Origin: Bifidobacterium sp. ESL0745 | Lineage (GTDB): Bacteria > Actinomycetota > Actinomycetes > Actinomycetales > Bifidobacteriaceae | Assembly (NCBI RefSeq): GCF_029433335.1 | Contig: NZ_JAQTHX010000001.1 | Location: forward strand, 1 to 64,000 | DNA: 64,000 nucleotides | Direction: 5' to 3' | Shown here: in pieces, positions 8,784 to 18,852 of the stretch | How positions within the stretch are numbered: the first letter of the stretch is position 1 | Layout of the letters: every line of letters starts with the position of its first letter | The notes under the pieces: model-generated | Told to the model about the DNA's origin: nothing | Databases searched by the model: none | The model's input: only the letters and a program-made list of their open reading frames with translations | Program-made: the position numbers and the translations under genes

Positions 8784-10123
8784 GGCGGTTTCTAGTGGTG
8801 GTTGCAACACCGTTGTCTAGTTGTCGGGTTCAGGGTATCGGATGCCTTGGAGGAGCGGTGTGATTTTTTCTGAGGGTGTCATCCATCCGAGGGTCTTTCT
8901 GGGCCTGTCGTTGAGTTCGCGGGCGACGGCGTCGAGGTAGTCCTCCGGGTATATGGAGAGGTCGGTGCCTTTGGGGAAGTACTGGCGCAGCAGGCCGTTG
9001 GTGTTCTCGTTGGTGCCGCGCTGCCAGGGCGAGTGCGGGTCGCAGAAGTAGACGTCCATGTCCAGGGCGGTCCTGATGCCGGCGTGGCGGGCCATCTCGC
9101 TGCCTTGGTCCCAGGTCAGGCTTTGGCGCAGGGGCCCGGGCAGGCCGGCCATCTTTTCGATGATGGCCTGCTGGACCTGGCCGGCGTCGTGGCCGTCGGG
9201 CAGGTGCAGGAGCACTGTGAACCGGGTGGTGCGCTCGACGAGGGTGCCGATGGCGCTCCTGTTGTATGCGCCGGTGATGAGGTCGCCCTCCCAGTGGCCG
9301 GGCACGGCGCGGTCGTCGGCCTCGGGCGGCCGTTCGGCGATCATGGCCATGGGGTCGCGGAAGCGTTTCGTCCGCCCGTCGGGCGTTCCCTGCGGCCTGC
9401 GTCCGGTGCGGCCCTGGCGCAGGGCCTGTTTCAGCCCGGCCCTGAGTTCGCCCTTGGCCTGGACGTAGATGGCCTGGTAGATGGTCTCGTGGCTTGCGCG
9501 CATGGTCCCATCATCCGGGTACGCCGTGACCAGCCGGCGGCTGATCTGCTCGGGGCTCCAGTGCCGCGAGAGGCCGTAGGAGACGGCCGCACGGAGCCTC
9601 GGGTCGGCGAGTATCCTGCGGGGTTTCGGCCGTCTGAGCCGTGCGGCGGCCTGCTGCTGGGCGCGGTAGGGCTCGTACAGGCCGCTGGCGGGGTTGGTGT
9701 TGCGGCGCATCTCGCGGCTCACCGTCGACGGCGGCCGGCCGATCGCGCGCGCTATGGCGCGCACGCCGTGGCCGAGGCGGCGCAGGTCGGCCATCCGGAG
9801 GCGCTCCTCCTGGCTCAAATACCGTCCGTTGATGGTCCTGGGCTGTTCCATGCCTTTACGGTAGCAGTCGACGCTCGGTCTCTCGTTGCGCCCGGTGCTC
9901 CTGGTGCGCCCGTTGCGCCAGACCTTGCCGGTGCGCTTGCTCACCCCGACCGTGCGGGCCGCCTGCGTGTAGTTCATGCCGTTGTTGACCAGCCGGATGT
10001 AATGGCCGCGCCTGGCCGCCAGCATCGTCTTGCGGTCCGGATAGCGTTTCCCGCCGTACTCGTATGCCGCCATGCGACACCCCGATTCACCTCAGGGCGT
10101 TGCAACGATCGCTAGAACCCGCC
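8784..10123 (-). mobile_element. IS30-family insertion sequence
   Basis: An element of about 1.34 kb with one transposase gene and imperfect terminal inverted repeats. The left end is GGCGGTTTCTAGTGGTGG... (8784-8813), and the right end is the complement of GGCGGGTTCTAGCGATCG... (10094-10123). The two ends match at roughly 22 of 30 positions. No target duplication is evident. The flanks look like parts of two different genes, a minus-strand tail on the left and a 5'-truncated plus-strand gene on the right. A rearrangement at this element is therefore possible. Exact ends are uncertain by a few bases. Confidence 0.85.
8817..10073 (-). CDS. IS30-family transposase
   Basis: A 418-residue DDE transposase. 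The N-terminal third holds two helix-turn-helix-like regions (NYTQAARTVGVSKRTGKVW near residue 37 and GHGVRAIARAIGRPPSTVSREMRR near residue 94), as usual for IS30 enzymes. The catalytic core shows the three expected acidic positions: Asp in HWEGDLITG, Asp in LTWDQGSEM, and Glu in WQRGTNENTNGLLRQYFPKG. It appears full length and unbroken, so the element may still be active. It is transcribed away from the giant surface gene on its right. The start at 10073 is the first Met of the frame. Confidence 0.95.
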   Translation of the reverse strand: MAAYEYGGKRYPDRKTMLAARRGHYIRLVNNGMNYTQAARTVGVSKRTGKVWRNGRTRSTGRNERPSVDCYRKGMEQPRTINGRYLSQEERLRMADLRRLGHGVRAIARAIGRPPSTVSREMRRNTNPASGLYEPYRAQQQAAARLRRPKPRRILADPRLRAAVSYGLSRHWSPEQISRRLVTAYPDDGTMRASHETIYQAIYVQAKGELRAGLKQALRQGRTGRRPQGTPDGRTKRFRDPMAMIAERPPEADDRAVPGHWEGDLITGAYNRSAIGTLVERTTRFTVLLHLPDGHDAGQVQQAIIEKMAGLPGPLRQSLTWDQGSEMARHAGIRTALDMDVYFCDPHSPWQRGTNENTNGLLRQYFPKGTDLSIYPEDYLDAVARELNDRPRKTLGWMTPSEKITPLLQGIRYPEPDN

Positions 10124-10130
10124 CTTATGA

Positions 10131-13100
10131 AGTAGCGGGGGGGGGCAAGATGCTAGCCAGCAGGCTGTTCAGCAGACGCAGCTGCAGCAGAGCACTCAGA
10201 CAACAGTAACTCAGGCGCAGCCAGACACGTTGCAACAGCCGTCCGCGGTTGCTGCTGGTAAGGATGATGCGGCGGCTGGTTCGTCGTCGACGTCTGCGGG
10301 CAAGTCTGTTGAAGCTTCGCAGGCTCAGTCTGATTCATCTTCGTCAAAGCAGGATGCTTCCACGTCGCAGAAAGCAGGGGCTGCCGCCGGTTCCTCTACC
10401 ACTGCTACCGGTAAGGTAAGTTCGACTGCTGGTTCCTCTGCTTCTGCCACTGGTAAGGATGGTGCGGCGGCTGGTTCGTCGTCGACGTCTGCGGGCAAGT
10501 CTTCTGAAGCTTCGCAGGCTCAGTCTGGTTCTTCTGCGTCAAAGCAGGCTACACCCGCGCCGCAGGCCGAGGAGCTTACTCCGCAGGTCGGTCCTCAGAG
10601 CGAGCCGGAAGAAATGCTTGACCAGCAGGCCGCCAAGATCAGTGAGTTCCGCTTGGATCCCTCGAAGAAATGGGAGACGGGTACTGCGCCTTGGGATTCT
10701 GACAATGACCCGGGCAACGACAAGGACGCCAACAACGATGTGGTGCGTTCGTTCGACAAGATCAGCTACAACTATAATTTCGCGGTTCAGCCTGACCTAC
10801 CGGGCACGCAGTTCAAGAAGGCCCGTGTGGGCTTCCGCTTTGAACTCCCATACTCCGCGACGAAGGTCACGTTCAACCAGGCTGATATGGGCTGGATGGA
10901 TAAGACCGCAGGTTTCGAACCCAAGGTGACACAGGAAACTATTGACGGTGTGCCGACTCAGGTGCTGACCGCCTACCGCCTGCTCGAGGGAACCAAGAGC
11001 CAGCCGATCGTGGTGCCGGGTCAGTCGGGCGTGACGCTGGTGCTGGATGTGAAGCTGATGAACAACGGCGAGACGGTGCAGCCGAAGGCGAAGTCGTGGG
11101 TGGCTCAGGCGGTTTCCACGAGCCATGCACCGAATGATACAGTCGATCGAAGCATGACGAACACGCCTGATAAAGTAACGGTTTCCGCGAAGGCCAGTCT
11201 AAACATCAGAGCTGATTTAACCGAAGTTTCGCAGGAGCGGACGGTTAATTTTGACGGTGCCGGTGCCTCGACGCAACTCAATTACGGCTTAGGCGAGCGC
11301 AAGGGCATGTTTGGTAAGGTTCTTTGGTCAGTTGACATGCGGCAGAAGAATGTCGACAAGGGTATGCGAGGCTTGCAAAAGCCCAATGGTGATATCTCTT
11401 TCAAGATTTCCCTGAACTCTATATTTGCGAAGGGCGAGGATAATAAGAAGCAGCCTGCCGAAGCCGCTTTACAGCCGTACTTTTGGGACAGTGCTTGGGT
11501 GAAAAGGAGTTCATATTCTCAAGGGCGTGACCCGGGAACATACGGATGGTATCCGACGTTTGATGAGTGGTCTGCCGCTGGATCAGAGTCTGTGTCCGCG
11601 AACCCTTCGCTCAGTCAGGCTGATCATGTATATAAGAACGGCAATGTGACAGTTGACCAGAATCGAGAATCTGACAGGACTGTTTTCAACGTAACGGTCA
11701 AGGATTATGACACCAACGGTGTCTTTCCCCGTCTGGCAATATCGCATACGCTAACTGACCAGTGTAATACGCTTTTTATGGCCGCCGGTTGCACACAGCA
11801 GACTGCAGGCGAGCTGTCGACCGGGTATCTGTATGTGGTTTTCCCGACCACGGCGCCGAAGAGTCCCGGAAGCTCCGAGATGCAAGGTATATTCGACCAT
11901 TATAGTGCCACTCGTTTGTCTTTGATGGCTGACATGGAAGAGGGAGGCCTTTCCAACGAATTCGTCGCCGCCGCAACTGGTGATAAGGATCGTTCCAATC
12001 AGGCTGCAGAGAATGATGATGCGAAAAACAAAACGATAGCAGTAGGTCTCACGACTCCCATTGTTAATGGAATTAATTATTCGTGTACGTATGACGGTGT
12101 GAACAGAAACGGTAAGAATGTAAGTAAAGGCGATATAGAAAACGGGACTGATTGTGCTACGTGGCGTGGGTCAGACTGGAAGTATGGTACTGATTCGGCT
12201 CCTCAGGGGGCAGGTACCAGGCTGTATGTGAGCTCAATTGTGACTATCGGACAAACAAGACAGTTGCCTGTGGCTGAGCTCAATCTGGTGAAGATCGACC
12301 CGACCGTGTTTGACGTGCCAGAAAAGAACCAACTCGATTTGCGGCTGTACCAGCAAACTAATGGGAAGCCTCTGTGGAGTGGGTGGAACCTCAACCCGAA
12401 TAAGTATGGCAAGACTGCTGTCGAGGTGAAGTATGCAGTCAAACCAGATGGGACGTCTTGGATCGATGACACCGAACAGAACAAGACACAGCTGAAAGAC
12501 CTTGTTTTATATGATTCTAAGGCCGAAGCGGAGCAAGGTGGGCGTACCGTTGTTGGGCTGGTGTTTGTGGGTAGGACTGCCGAAGAGGCTCACAGAGTTG
12601 GAATTGTGAGTAGATACACCGTGGGGACGATTGCATTGCCCATTAAGCCTGATGCCAAGATTGGTAGCGTGGCACAGGTTACAGGGGCGTCGTACATGTA
12701 TACACGCGAGCAGGTGAAAAACTTCGGCCTGACAAGCTTGAATATTGATGATGACAGCAAGGCGGGCGATGTCAATTGGGAAAATGCATCTGCAAGTTTT
12801 GATGCACTGGCTCTCTACCAGAAGTATGCCCAAGAAAATAACAGTGATTATATGCCGTTCCACCATACTTCTGCAGACCCGATTTATTACTACAAGAAGG
12901 CACAATACGATTCGGAGAAGGGTTATCTTGGTGGCGATTCTGGTGGCCGAGACCTTGGCGACTCAATGTATGTTACCGGTGAGACGCCTTCCGTTGGCAT
13001 TGGGGTTGAGCAACAGAACGCAGATGCCAGCGTTAAATCCGTTTTCGACTTGGACAAACAGCAGCGTCGGGTCGATTGGAAGCTGACCGGTTATGTTAAA

Positions 13101-15377
13101 CCAGGCAAGCCTGGTGGTGCTTCAGGCACGACCACGGCGTATGTCAGCGTGACGCTGCCCAAGGGGCTTGAGTACGAACCTGGTAGTGCTGTGTTGGATG
13201 GCACGTACCAGTCGCCGACTAGTGTAGAGGCTTCCGATGGCAAGGTGAACGGCGGCACGATGCTGCCTGATCCGACCAGTACCCCCGGTTCTCGGGTGCT
13301 GACGTGGACGTTGGACAGGCCGGTGAACGACAGCCTGTTCGTGATTCATTTCTCCACGAAGGTGGGAAGTCCTTCGGATCCTGCGCATGATGTGAAGTCG
13401 AATGATGCTTTCCCCGTACAGGCTACGATCATGTCCAAGCGCGCGATGGCTCAGCCGTCGGATGTTCTGGGTACCTCTTCGACGGCGTCGATGAGTGTGT
13501 GGGGTGCGCGTCATACCACTATCGGTGTGGATGCGCAGGACCCGGTCGTCGAGTTGAAGGGCGATATGACGTTCGACATGATGCGCTATTACCGCAAGGA
13601 CGATGATCAGGGTGGCGCGTTCGCGGTGAACATTTTGCCGTCGAACACGAAGCTCGACGGGACACCAGGTCTGTCGTCCTACTCTGGCAACTACACCCTG
13701 AAGGGTGTGAAGCTCAAGAAGGCCGACAGCCATGGTGCCGAGCAAGTGCATGTCTATTTCGCCAAGGCCAGTGATTTGGCAGACAAGACGGAAAACAATA
13801 TCAGCCGGGATGATGTGACCGGATGGGAGGAAGGCGCCATCGATGCTGACGGTAATGTGACAATCCCTGCCGGGTATGAACATGCGCCGGCGTGGGGTGT
13901 GGTGTGGACGCCGGCTTCCGGTGCCACCGAAAGCAATGTCAACATGTCGATGACACTCACGACGGGTGGGGCCAACAAGATCGACAGCAAGTATGTCGAC
14001 CAGTGGTACTCCGGTCCGATCCATGATCAGACGTCGGTCGGTGTGGCCAACCGCGTGGTCAGCGGCAAGGTGTGGCTGGACAAGAACGCCAATGGCATTA
14101 TGGATTCCGGTGAAGATGATCTGCCGGCCGGTGGTGTGAAGATCTCCATGGTCGATCAGACGGGTCTTGGCTTCACACGTGGTGTGAGCGATACTGAGCC
14201 GCTGTCCAGCGCGTATCCGTTGACGACGGATGTGGCCTCTGATGGCACGTTCAGCTTCAAGGGTGTGCCTGCCGGAACGCACGAGCTGCAGTTCACTTCC
14301 AAGAATGGTACTTATTGGACGAACCTTGCCGTCACCAAGTCCGATCAGGGCGGGGACAGGGCGTTGAGCTCGCGCCCGGCCTCTGAGACGCAGAGCGACA
14401 AGGTCGATAACGAGATTCGCCTGCATTATGCATTGGTCGATCTCCCCGAGTTGCCGACGATTCAGGATATGCCGAATGGCACGTACGCGCTCGAGCATGA
14501 GAATCTCGGGTTCATCAGGATGGCTACGTCGACTATTTCACAGGCTCCGCGTCCGGAGCGTCCGGCGGATCCTATTACTATTACGGTGCCTGTGACTCCG
14601 AAGCCTAAGCCTGCGCCGCCTACCCCGTCTCCGAAGCCGACTCCTGATCCTGAGCCTGCTCCGTCTCCGACGCCGAACCCCGATCCGGCTCCCGATCCTG
14701 CACCATCACCGACTCCGATGCCGAATCCATCACCGAGCCCGAAGCCGAACCCATCACCGACTCCGATGCCGAACCCATCACCGAGCCCGGCCCCGTCGCC
14801 GTCTCCTGCACCGAAGCCCGGAACCGAACCCACGCCGTCTCAGTCTCCTGAGCCGACGCAAGGGTCTGAGCCGGCTCCGTCTCCAGCTCCCAGCTCGGAT
14901 AAGAATTCGAATTCCATTGGAAATCCGAATCCCGGGTCTTCCCAGTCTCCGACTCCGGCTGTTCCAACGTCGGCTCCGACTACTCCGACAGCCCTGACTG
15001 GTGGGAATCCAGGAATGCCGCAGGTTGGTCTTCCGCCTCGTATGCTGCCGCAGGTTCCCGTGATCGGGCAGCGTGACCATATCGGTTCCACCGTACGTCC
15101 TCAGCAAAGGAATGGGCAAGGCCAATCGCCGAAGCGGCAATATGAGTGCATAACTTCCGGATATGTCGTAGGTACTGTTGCATACACGTCTAATAGCCCG
15201 CTGTGCGGTAACGATGCGCCCGCTGAGGCGATTCAGATTACGCAGCCGAAGTTGTTCATGTTGTGGTGGTTGTTGCCTCTGATTCTGCTGTTGGCATTGG
15301 CCCTGTGCAGGCGCAACGTGCCGATAGTCTGCCAGCACCGTTCTGCCGGTGAACGTTTGGTCAATGTGCTCGGCTAG
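10131..15377 (+). pseudogene. Giant SdrD-B-type surface protein, 5'-truncated at an IS30 junction
   Basis: The frame is open from 10131 to the stop at 15377 (about 1,748 codons). It has no plausible start or signal peptide; the first Met is more than 150 codons in. The N-terminal part is Ser/Ala/Gly/Gln-rich with repeated GSSSTSAGKS units. The body contains long beta-rich segments, including one like bacterial DUF11 repeats (about 13090-13370). An SdrD-B/Cna-B-like domain with WLDKNANGIMDSGEDDLPAG lies at about 14060-14340. A Pro/Ser stalk (14600-14900) follows. The C-terminus has two cysteines 18 residues apart (codons 15147 and 15204), then a Trp-Trp transmembrane helix and Arg-rich tail, and no LPXTG. 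The missing 5' end lies at the insertion element, so the protein is probably not exported as written unless translation is restored by rearrangement. Adhesin-like role inferred. Confidence 0.8.
10137..10145 (+). repeat. Run of nine G at the 5' edge of the giant surface gene
   Basis: Nine consecutive G residues 13 bp after the insertion-sequence end. In the frame of the giant protein they encode Gly-Gly-Gly, and that frame has a TGA at 10128-10130 just upstream. The frame that is open upstream (PYEVAG...) enters the giant-protein frame only if the run has 7 or 10 G. Slippage in such runs is a known switch for bifidobacterial pilus genes. Confidence 0.9.
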
Positions 15378-15386
15378 ATGCTACTG

Positions 15387-15441
15387 AATATGGTGTGATG
15401 CTTCGCCTGAATTCTTGTCAGGTGTCGCCTCACACCATATT
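15387..15441 (+). terminator. Hairpin terminator after the giant surface gene
   Basis: AATATGGTGTGA (15387-15398) pairs with TCACACCATATT (15430-15441). The inner part also pairs (CGCCTGA / TCAGGTG). It starts 9 bp after the stop codon. Confidence 0.8.
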
Positions 15442-15536
15442 GCATATATGGATCGCATACTGTCTTGATGGTATGGATGTGTGGTTCAGTTGCTTTTGAA
15501 ATTGCGAGTCGCCTATAAGCGAGGTCAGGAATCAAT

Positions 15537-16619
15537 ATGATGGAAAACGGTCCACAGAACGTAAGCATCGGCTTGGAAAATGTGGCTGATGTCCCGTCCG
15601 AGGGCATGGGCGGATCACGAGGTCGCCGCGGTGGCCCTGTGCAGGATATTGGTTCGATTGAAAAGAAAAGGCATCTGGATATTTCCAGCCCCCGTTTCCG
15701 TAGCCGTTTGACAGCGGTGGTCTTGGCGGTGGTCTTCATCTTGCTGGCATTCCTTATTCATTGGTTTTTGGGACGGCCGGTCAAGGGACATCTGCTGGAT
15801 CATACGGTCTCGGTGAATCTTAAAGGCGCCACACCGCAATGGTTTTCTTCGTTTGCCTCTGCTTCTCTGTTTGCAGCCCAGGGCATATACATCACCTTGA
15901 TCGTGCTGATGGCTGTGGCGGCGTTTGCGATCGCTGCTGTTCGTCGTCGTTGGTGGTTGGTCCTGCAGGCGGCGATCTTCTTCGTTGTGTCCTTGATTGC
16001 CATACCGATAGCAAAGTGGCTTCTTGGCAGCAAGTCTTTTCCCATAACCCTCTGGTTGTTGCTGGTGGCCTGCATGCTGCTGCTGATCACTGTCCCCAGG
16101 CCATGGAGGGCGTTGGTGACTTTGGTGGAGGGGCTGTACGTCATTATGACGATGTTCTCGATGATGTTGGGCAATGCCTATAGCCTTTCGGCAATGCTGT
16201 CGGTTGTTCTGGTGGTGTGCGCGCTGGCGATGGCCGTACTTGCCCTGACAAGGACATCGGGTATGGATCCCCTCGCCGAGCGGATGCACGTGATGAGCGT
16301 GCAGATCGGCTCGACGCTCATGATCTCCTTCGGTATCGTATGCTGGATCAACGTGTTCTATCTGCGTTGGCAGTGGGGGCGCTACCGGGTGTCGTCGCAG
16401 TGGGTCGCCAGTGCCTCGTCCCTGACGTCCTACCTGTCCATCGCCGGGTTGGTCTGCATTGCCTTCGGCACCGTCGTGGCGGTGCGGCAGCTCACCGCTG
16501 CGCCGCTGATGCATTTCGATCAGATTGGCGAGCGCTCCGACGACGACCAAAACCAGGATGAAGACCAGCAGGCCGACGAGCGCGGAGCCGGTGCTCCGTA
16601 CGCCGCAGCCCGCCGCTGA
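15537..16619 (+). CDS. Polytopic membrane protein of unknown function
   Basis: A 360-residue protein with a hydrophilic N-terminal 55 residues, about eight hydrophobic segments, and a charged Asp/Gln-rich cytoplasmic end (SDDDQNQDEDQQADE). Two adjacent ATG codons (15537 and 15540) follow GAGGTCAGGA, so the start is uncertain by one residue. No catalytic or transporter signature was recognised. It lies alone between the surface-protein island and the fatty acid genes and is separated from the giant protein by a terminator. I do not recognise the family. Confidence 0.8.
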   Translation: MMENGPQNVSIGLENVADVPSEGMGGSRGRRGGPVQDIGSIEKKRHLDISSPRFRSRLTAVVLAVVFILLAFLIHWFLGRPVKGHLLDHTVSVNLKGATPQWFSSFASASLFAAQGIYITLIVLMAVAAFAIAAVRRRWWLVLQAAIFFVVSLIAIPIAKWLLGSKSFPITLWLLLVACMLLLITVPRPWRALVTLVEGLYVIMTMFSMMLGNAYSLSAMLSVVLVVCALAMAVLALTRTSGMDPLAERMHVMSVQIGSTLMISFGIVCWINVFYLRWQWGRYRVSSQWVASASSLTSYLSIAGLVCIAFGTVVAVRQLTAAPLMHFDQIGERSDDDQNQDEDQQADERGAGAPYAAARR

Positions 16620-16784
16620 TTAGCCCCTTAATCTGATCCTCGGTTGCCTCCGCTCGTGCCTGGTTTATAGCTGTTGCCCGCCAAGACATGTCTATTATTG
16701 TCATTTTTCACTATGGGGTGAATGGTGGCAGAAAACTCTCAACAATCGAGAAAAACACCGAAGTATAAGACTTTTTGGTACGTT

Positions 16785-16826
16785 TTGTACGATTAATTTT
16801 GTTGTGTATAGGGGTTTGTGCAAACC
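16785..16826 (+). promoter_or_regulatory. accC promoter with a perfect palindrome over the likely start of transcription
   Basis: A -35-like TTGTAC (16785-16790), a 16-bp spacer and TATAGG (16807-16812) lie upstream of accC. Immediately downstream is GGTTTG-TG-CAAACC (16813-16826), a perfect inverted repeat covering the expected +1. That is a typical place for a repressor site. The regulator is unknown; control by a lipid-responsive TetR-type protein, as in other Actinobacteria, is only inferred. Confidence 0.6.
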
Positions 16827-16899
16827 TACAAAAGCGGTCGGGCGATTTTGTCGATTCCTTTGATTTCATCGGTGGGGGATAGGCGATAGGTTGGAACCT

Positions 16900-18852
16900 A
16901 TGGTCAAAAATGTCAATAAACTGCTGGTGGCGAACCGCGGCGAAATCGCATTGCGCGTCATCCGCACGGCCCACGAAATGGGGATACCGACCGTAGCGAT
17001 TTACGCCGAGCAGGACAGAGATGCACAATATGTACAGATGGCCGACGAAGCCTATCTGCTGCATGGGGATTCCTACCGGGCCTATATGGATGAGGATCTG
17101 ATTATCGACGTGCTGCACCGCAGCGGCGCCGACGCCGTCCACCCCGGATACGGCTACCTTTCCGAAATCGCCTCGTTTGCCGACAAGGTCATCAAGGCCG
17201 GCGCCACCTGGATCGGCCCGAGCCCGACGGCGCTGACGGACCTCGGCGACAAGATCACCGCCCGCCGCGTGGCCAAACGTGCGCACGTGCCACCGGTGCC
17301 CGGCCTTTCCGAGCCCGTGAGCAACATGCGCGAGCTGCTGACGTTCGCCCAGATCAACGGATATCCGGTAATGATGAAGCGCACTGATGGTGGTGGCGGC
17401 AAGGGCATCACCCTGGTGCACAACGACGACGAGCTGCGTAGTTTCTATATGAACCATGACGCGCTGGAAGGCGGAGACCTCAACGAATATTTCGTCGAGC
17501 TCTTCATCGACAAGGCTCGTCACGTCGAAACCCAGTCCGGACGCGATTCGCACGGCAACTTCACCGTCTACTCCACGCGTGATTGCACGGTGCAGCGCCG
17601 CAACCAGAAGCTCATCGAGGAGGCTCCGGCCCCCTACCTCACCGACGACGAGAAGGAACAGCTCGAGCGCTACTCCCGCAGCCTCTTCAGCGCCGTTGAT
17701 TACGTCGGCCTGGGGACCTGCGAGTTCATGGTCACCGGGCAGCACAAGGTCTACTTCCTTGAGGTCAACCCGCGCCTGCAGGTGGAGCACACGGTTTCCG
17801 AACAGGTCTGTGGCCTTGATTTGGTTCGTGAGCAGATCAACATCGCCAACGGCGAGGAACTCACCAAGGCCCCGCAAAGCCGCGGCCACGCTTTCGAACT
17901 GCGCATCACCAGCGAGGACCCGGACAAGAACCTCACCCCGTCCGGTGGCACGCTCACCCGTCTCGATTGGCCCAGCGGCCCCGGCATTCGCATCGATTCG
18001 GGCGTGAAGGTCGGCGACGTGGTCTCCCCGAAGTTCGATTCGATGATGGGCAAGCTCGTCGTCACCGCACAGGACCGGCCCACCGCCGTCGCCCGCGTGC
18101 GTCGTGCGCTGAAGGAATTCAAGCTGGAAGGCGTGCCCACGCCGAAAACGCTTTTCGAGACGATCTTCAACGATCCCGAATTCACCGCCGAAGACGACCA
18201 CTCCTTCTCCGTATATACCAAGTGGCTTGAGCGCAAGTACCTGAACCGCAAGCCCAACACGGCCGGCACTGGCCAGCCCGCCTCGCTTTCCGGCGGCGAG
18301 GAGAAGCCGAAGAAACAGGAGACCGATTCCTTCGTCATCGAGGTCGACAACAAACGCGTCAAACTGACCGTTCCGCGCGACATCGTCGACAATCTCACCG
18401 GTTCGGCCCGCGCCCGCGGTTCACGTCGACCGACCCAGCCGCTGCGCGGTTCGTCGACGGGTGCCGTCGAGGAACGCGCGAAAGCCAACGACGGCAAGTC
18501 CGGCGTCATCGACTCGCCGATGCAGGCCATCGTCACCCGCGTCAACGTCGCGGAAGGCCAGGTGGTCAACAAGGGCGACCTGTTGGCCGTGCTCGAAAGC
18601 ATGAAGATGGAGAACTACGTCTACGCGCCCGTCAACGGCACCGTGCAGAAGATCTTCGTCGGCCCGTCCGATTCCGTGGACGCCGGCACGACATTGATGA
18701 AGATCGATGTGGACGGCGCCGCCAACCGCGAGAAGTCCGGAGCCAGCGACAAGGCGGCTGATAACGCCGATGCTGCTTCCGCCCCCGATAGCGCCGCAAA
18801 CGTTTCGTCTGCCTCGCCTGCCGACGGCACGAACAAGGAGAGCGATCGCTGA
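16900..18852 (+). CDS. accC: Acyl-CoA carboxylase alpha subunit (biotin carboxylase plus biotin carrier)
   Basis: A 650-residue fused subunit. The biotin carboxylase part opens with KLLVANRGEIALRVIRTAHEMG. It has the Gly-rich ATP loop KRTDGGGGKG (codons near 17380), the FLEVNPRLQVEHTVSE active-site motif, and an ATP-grasp fold length typical of the family. The C-terminal biotin-carrier domain carries ESMKME with Lys569 as the biotinylation site. It is followed by an Ala/Asp-rich tail of about 45 residues that is not part of the fold. With the beta subunit it makes malonyl-CoA from acetyl-CoA for the type I fatty acid synthase downstream. The ATG at 16900 is preferred over a TTG at 16891. Its stop overlaps the next start (TGATG), indicating translational coupling. 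Confidence 0.95.
   Translation: MVKNVNKLLVANRGEIALRVIRTAHEMGIPTVAIYAEQDRDAQYVQMADEAYLLHGDSYRAYMDEDLIIDVLHRSGADAVHPGYGYLSEIASFADKVIKAGATWIGPSPTALTDLGDKITARRVAKRAHVPPVPGLSEPVSNMRELLTFAQINGYPVMMKRTDGGGGKGITLVHNDDELRSFYMNHDALEGGDLNEYFVELFIDKARHVETQSGRDSHGNFTVYSTRDCTVQRRNQKLIEEAPAPYLTDDEKEQLERYSRSLFSAVDYVGLGTCEFMVTGQHKVYFLEVNPRLQVEHTVSEQVCGLDLVREQINIANGEELTKAPQSRGHAFELRITSEDPDKNLTPSGGTLTRLDWPSGPGIRIDSGVKVGDVVSPKFDSMMGKLVVTAQDRPTAVARVRRALKEFKLEGVPTPKTLFETIFNDPEFTAEDDHSFSVYTKWLERKYLNRKPNTAGTGQPASLSGGEEKPKKQETDSFVIEVDNKRVKLTVPRDIVDNLTGSARARGSRRPTQPLRGSSTGAVEERAKANDGKSGVIDSPMQAIVTRVNVAEGQVVNKGDLLAVLESMKMENYVYAPVNGTVQKIFVGPSDSVDAGTTLMKIDVDGAANREKSGASDKAADNADAASAPDSAANVSSASPADGTNKESDR

Noticed and set aside
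9033..10115. A 360-codon plus-strand frame opposite the transposase
   Set aside because: It is the antisense of the IS30 transposase, whose catalytic motifs are intact on the minus strand. The plus-strand translation has no recognisable domain.
13122..14498. A 458-codon minus-strand frame inside the giant surface gene
   Set aside because: It is antisense to a region with a clear SdrD-B-like domain on the plus strand, and its His/Arg-rich translation is typical of a shadow frame.
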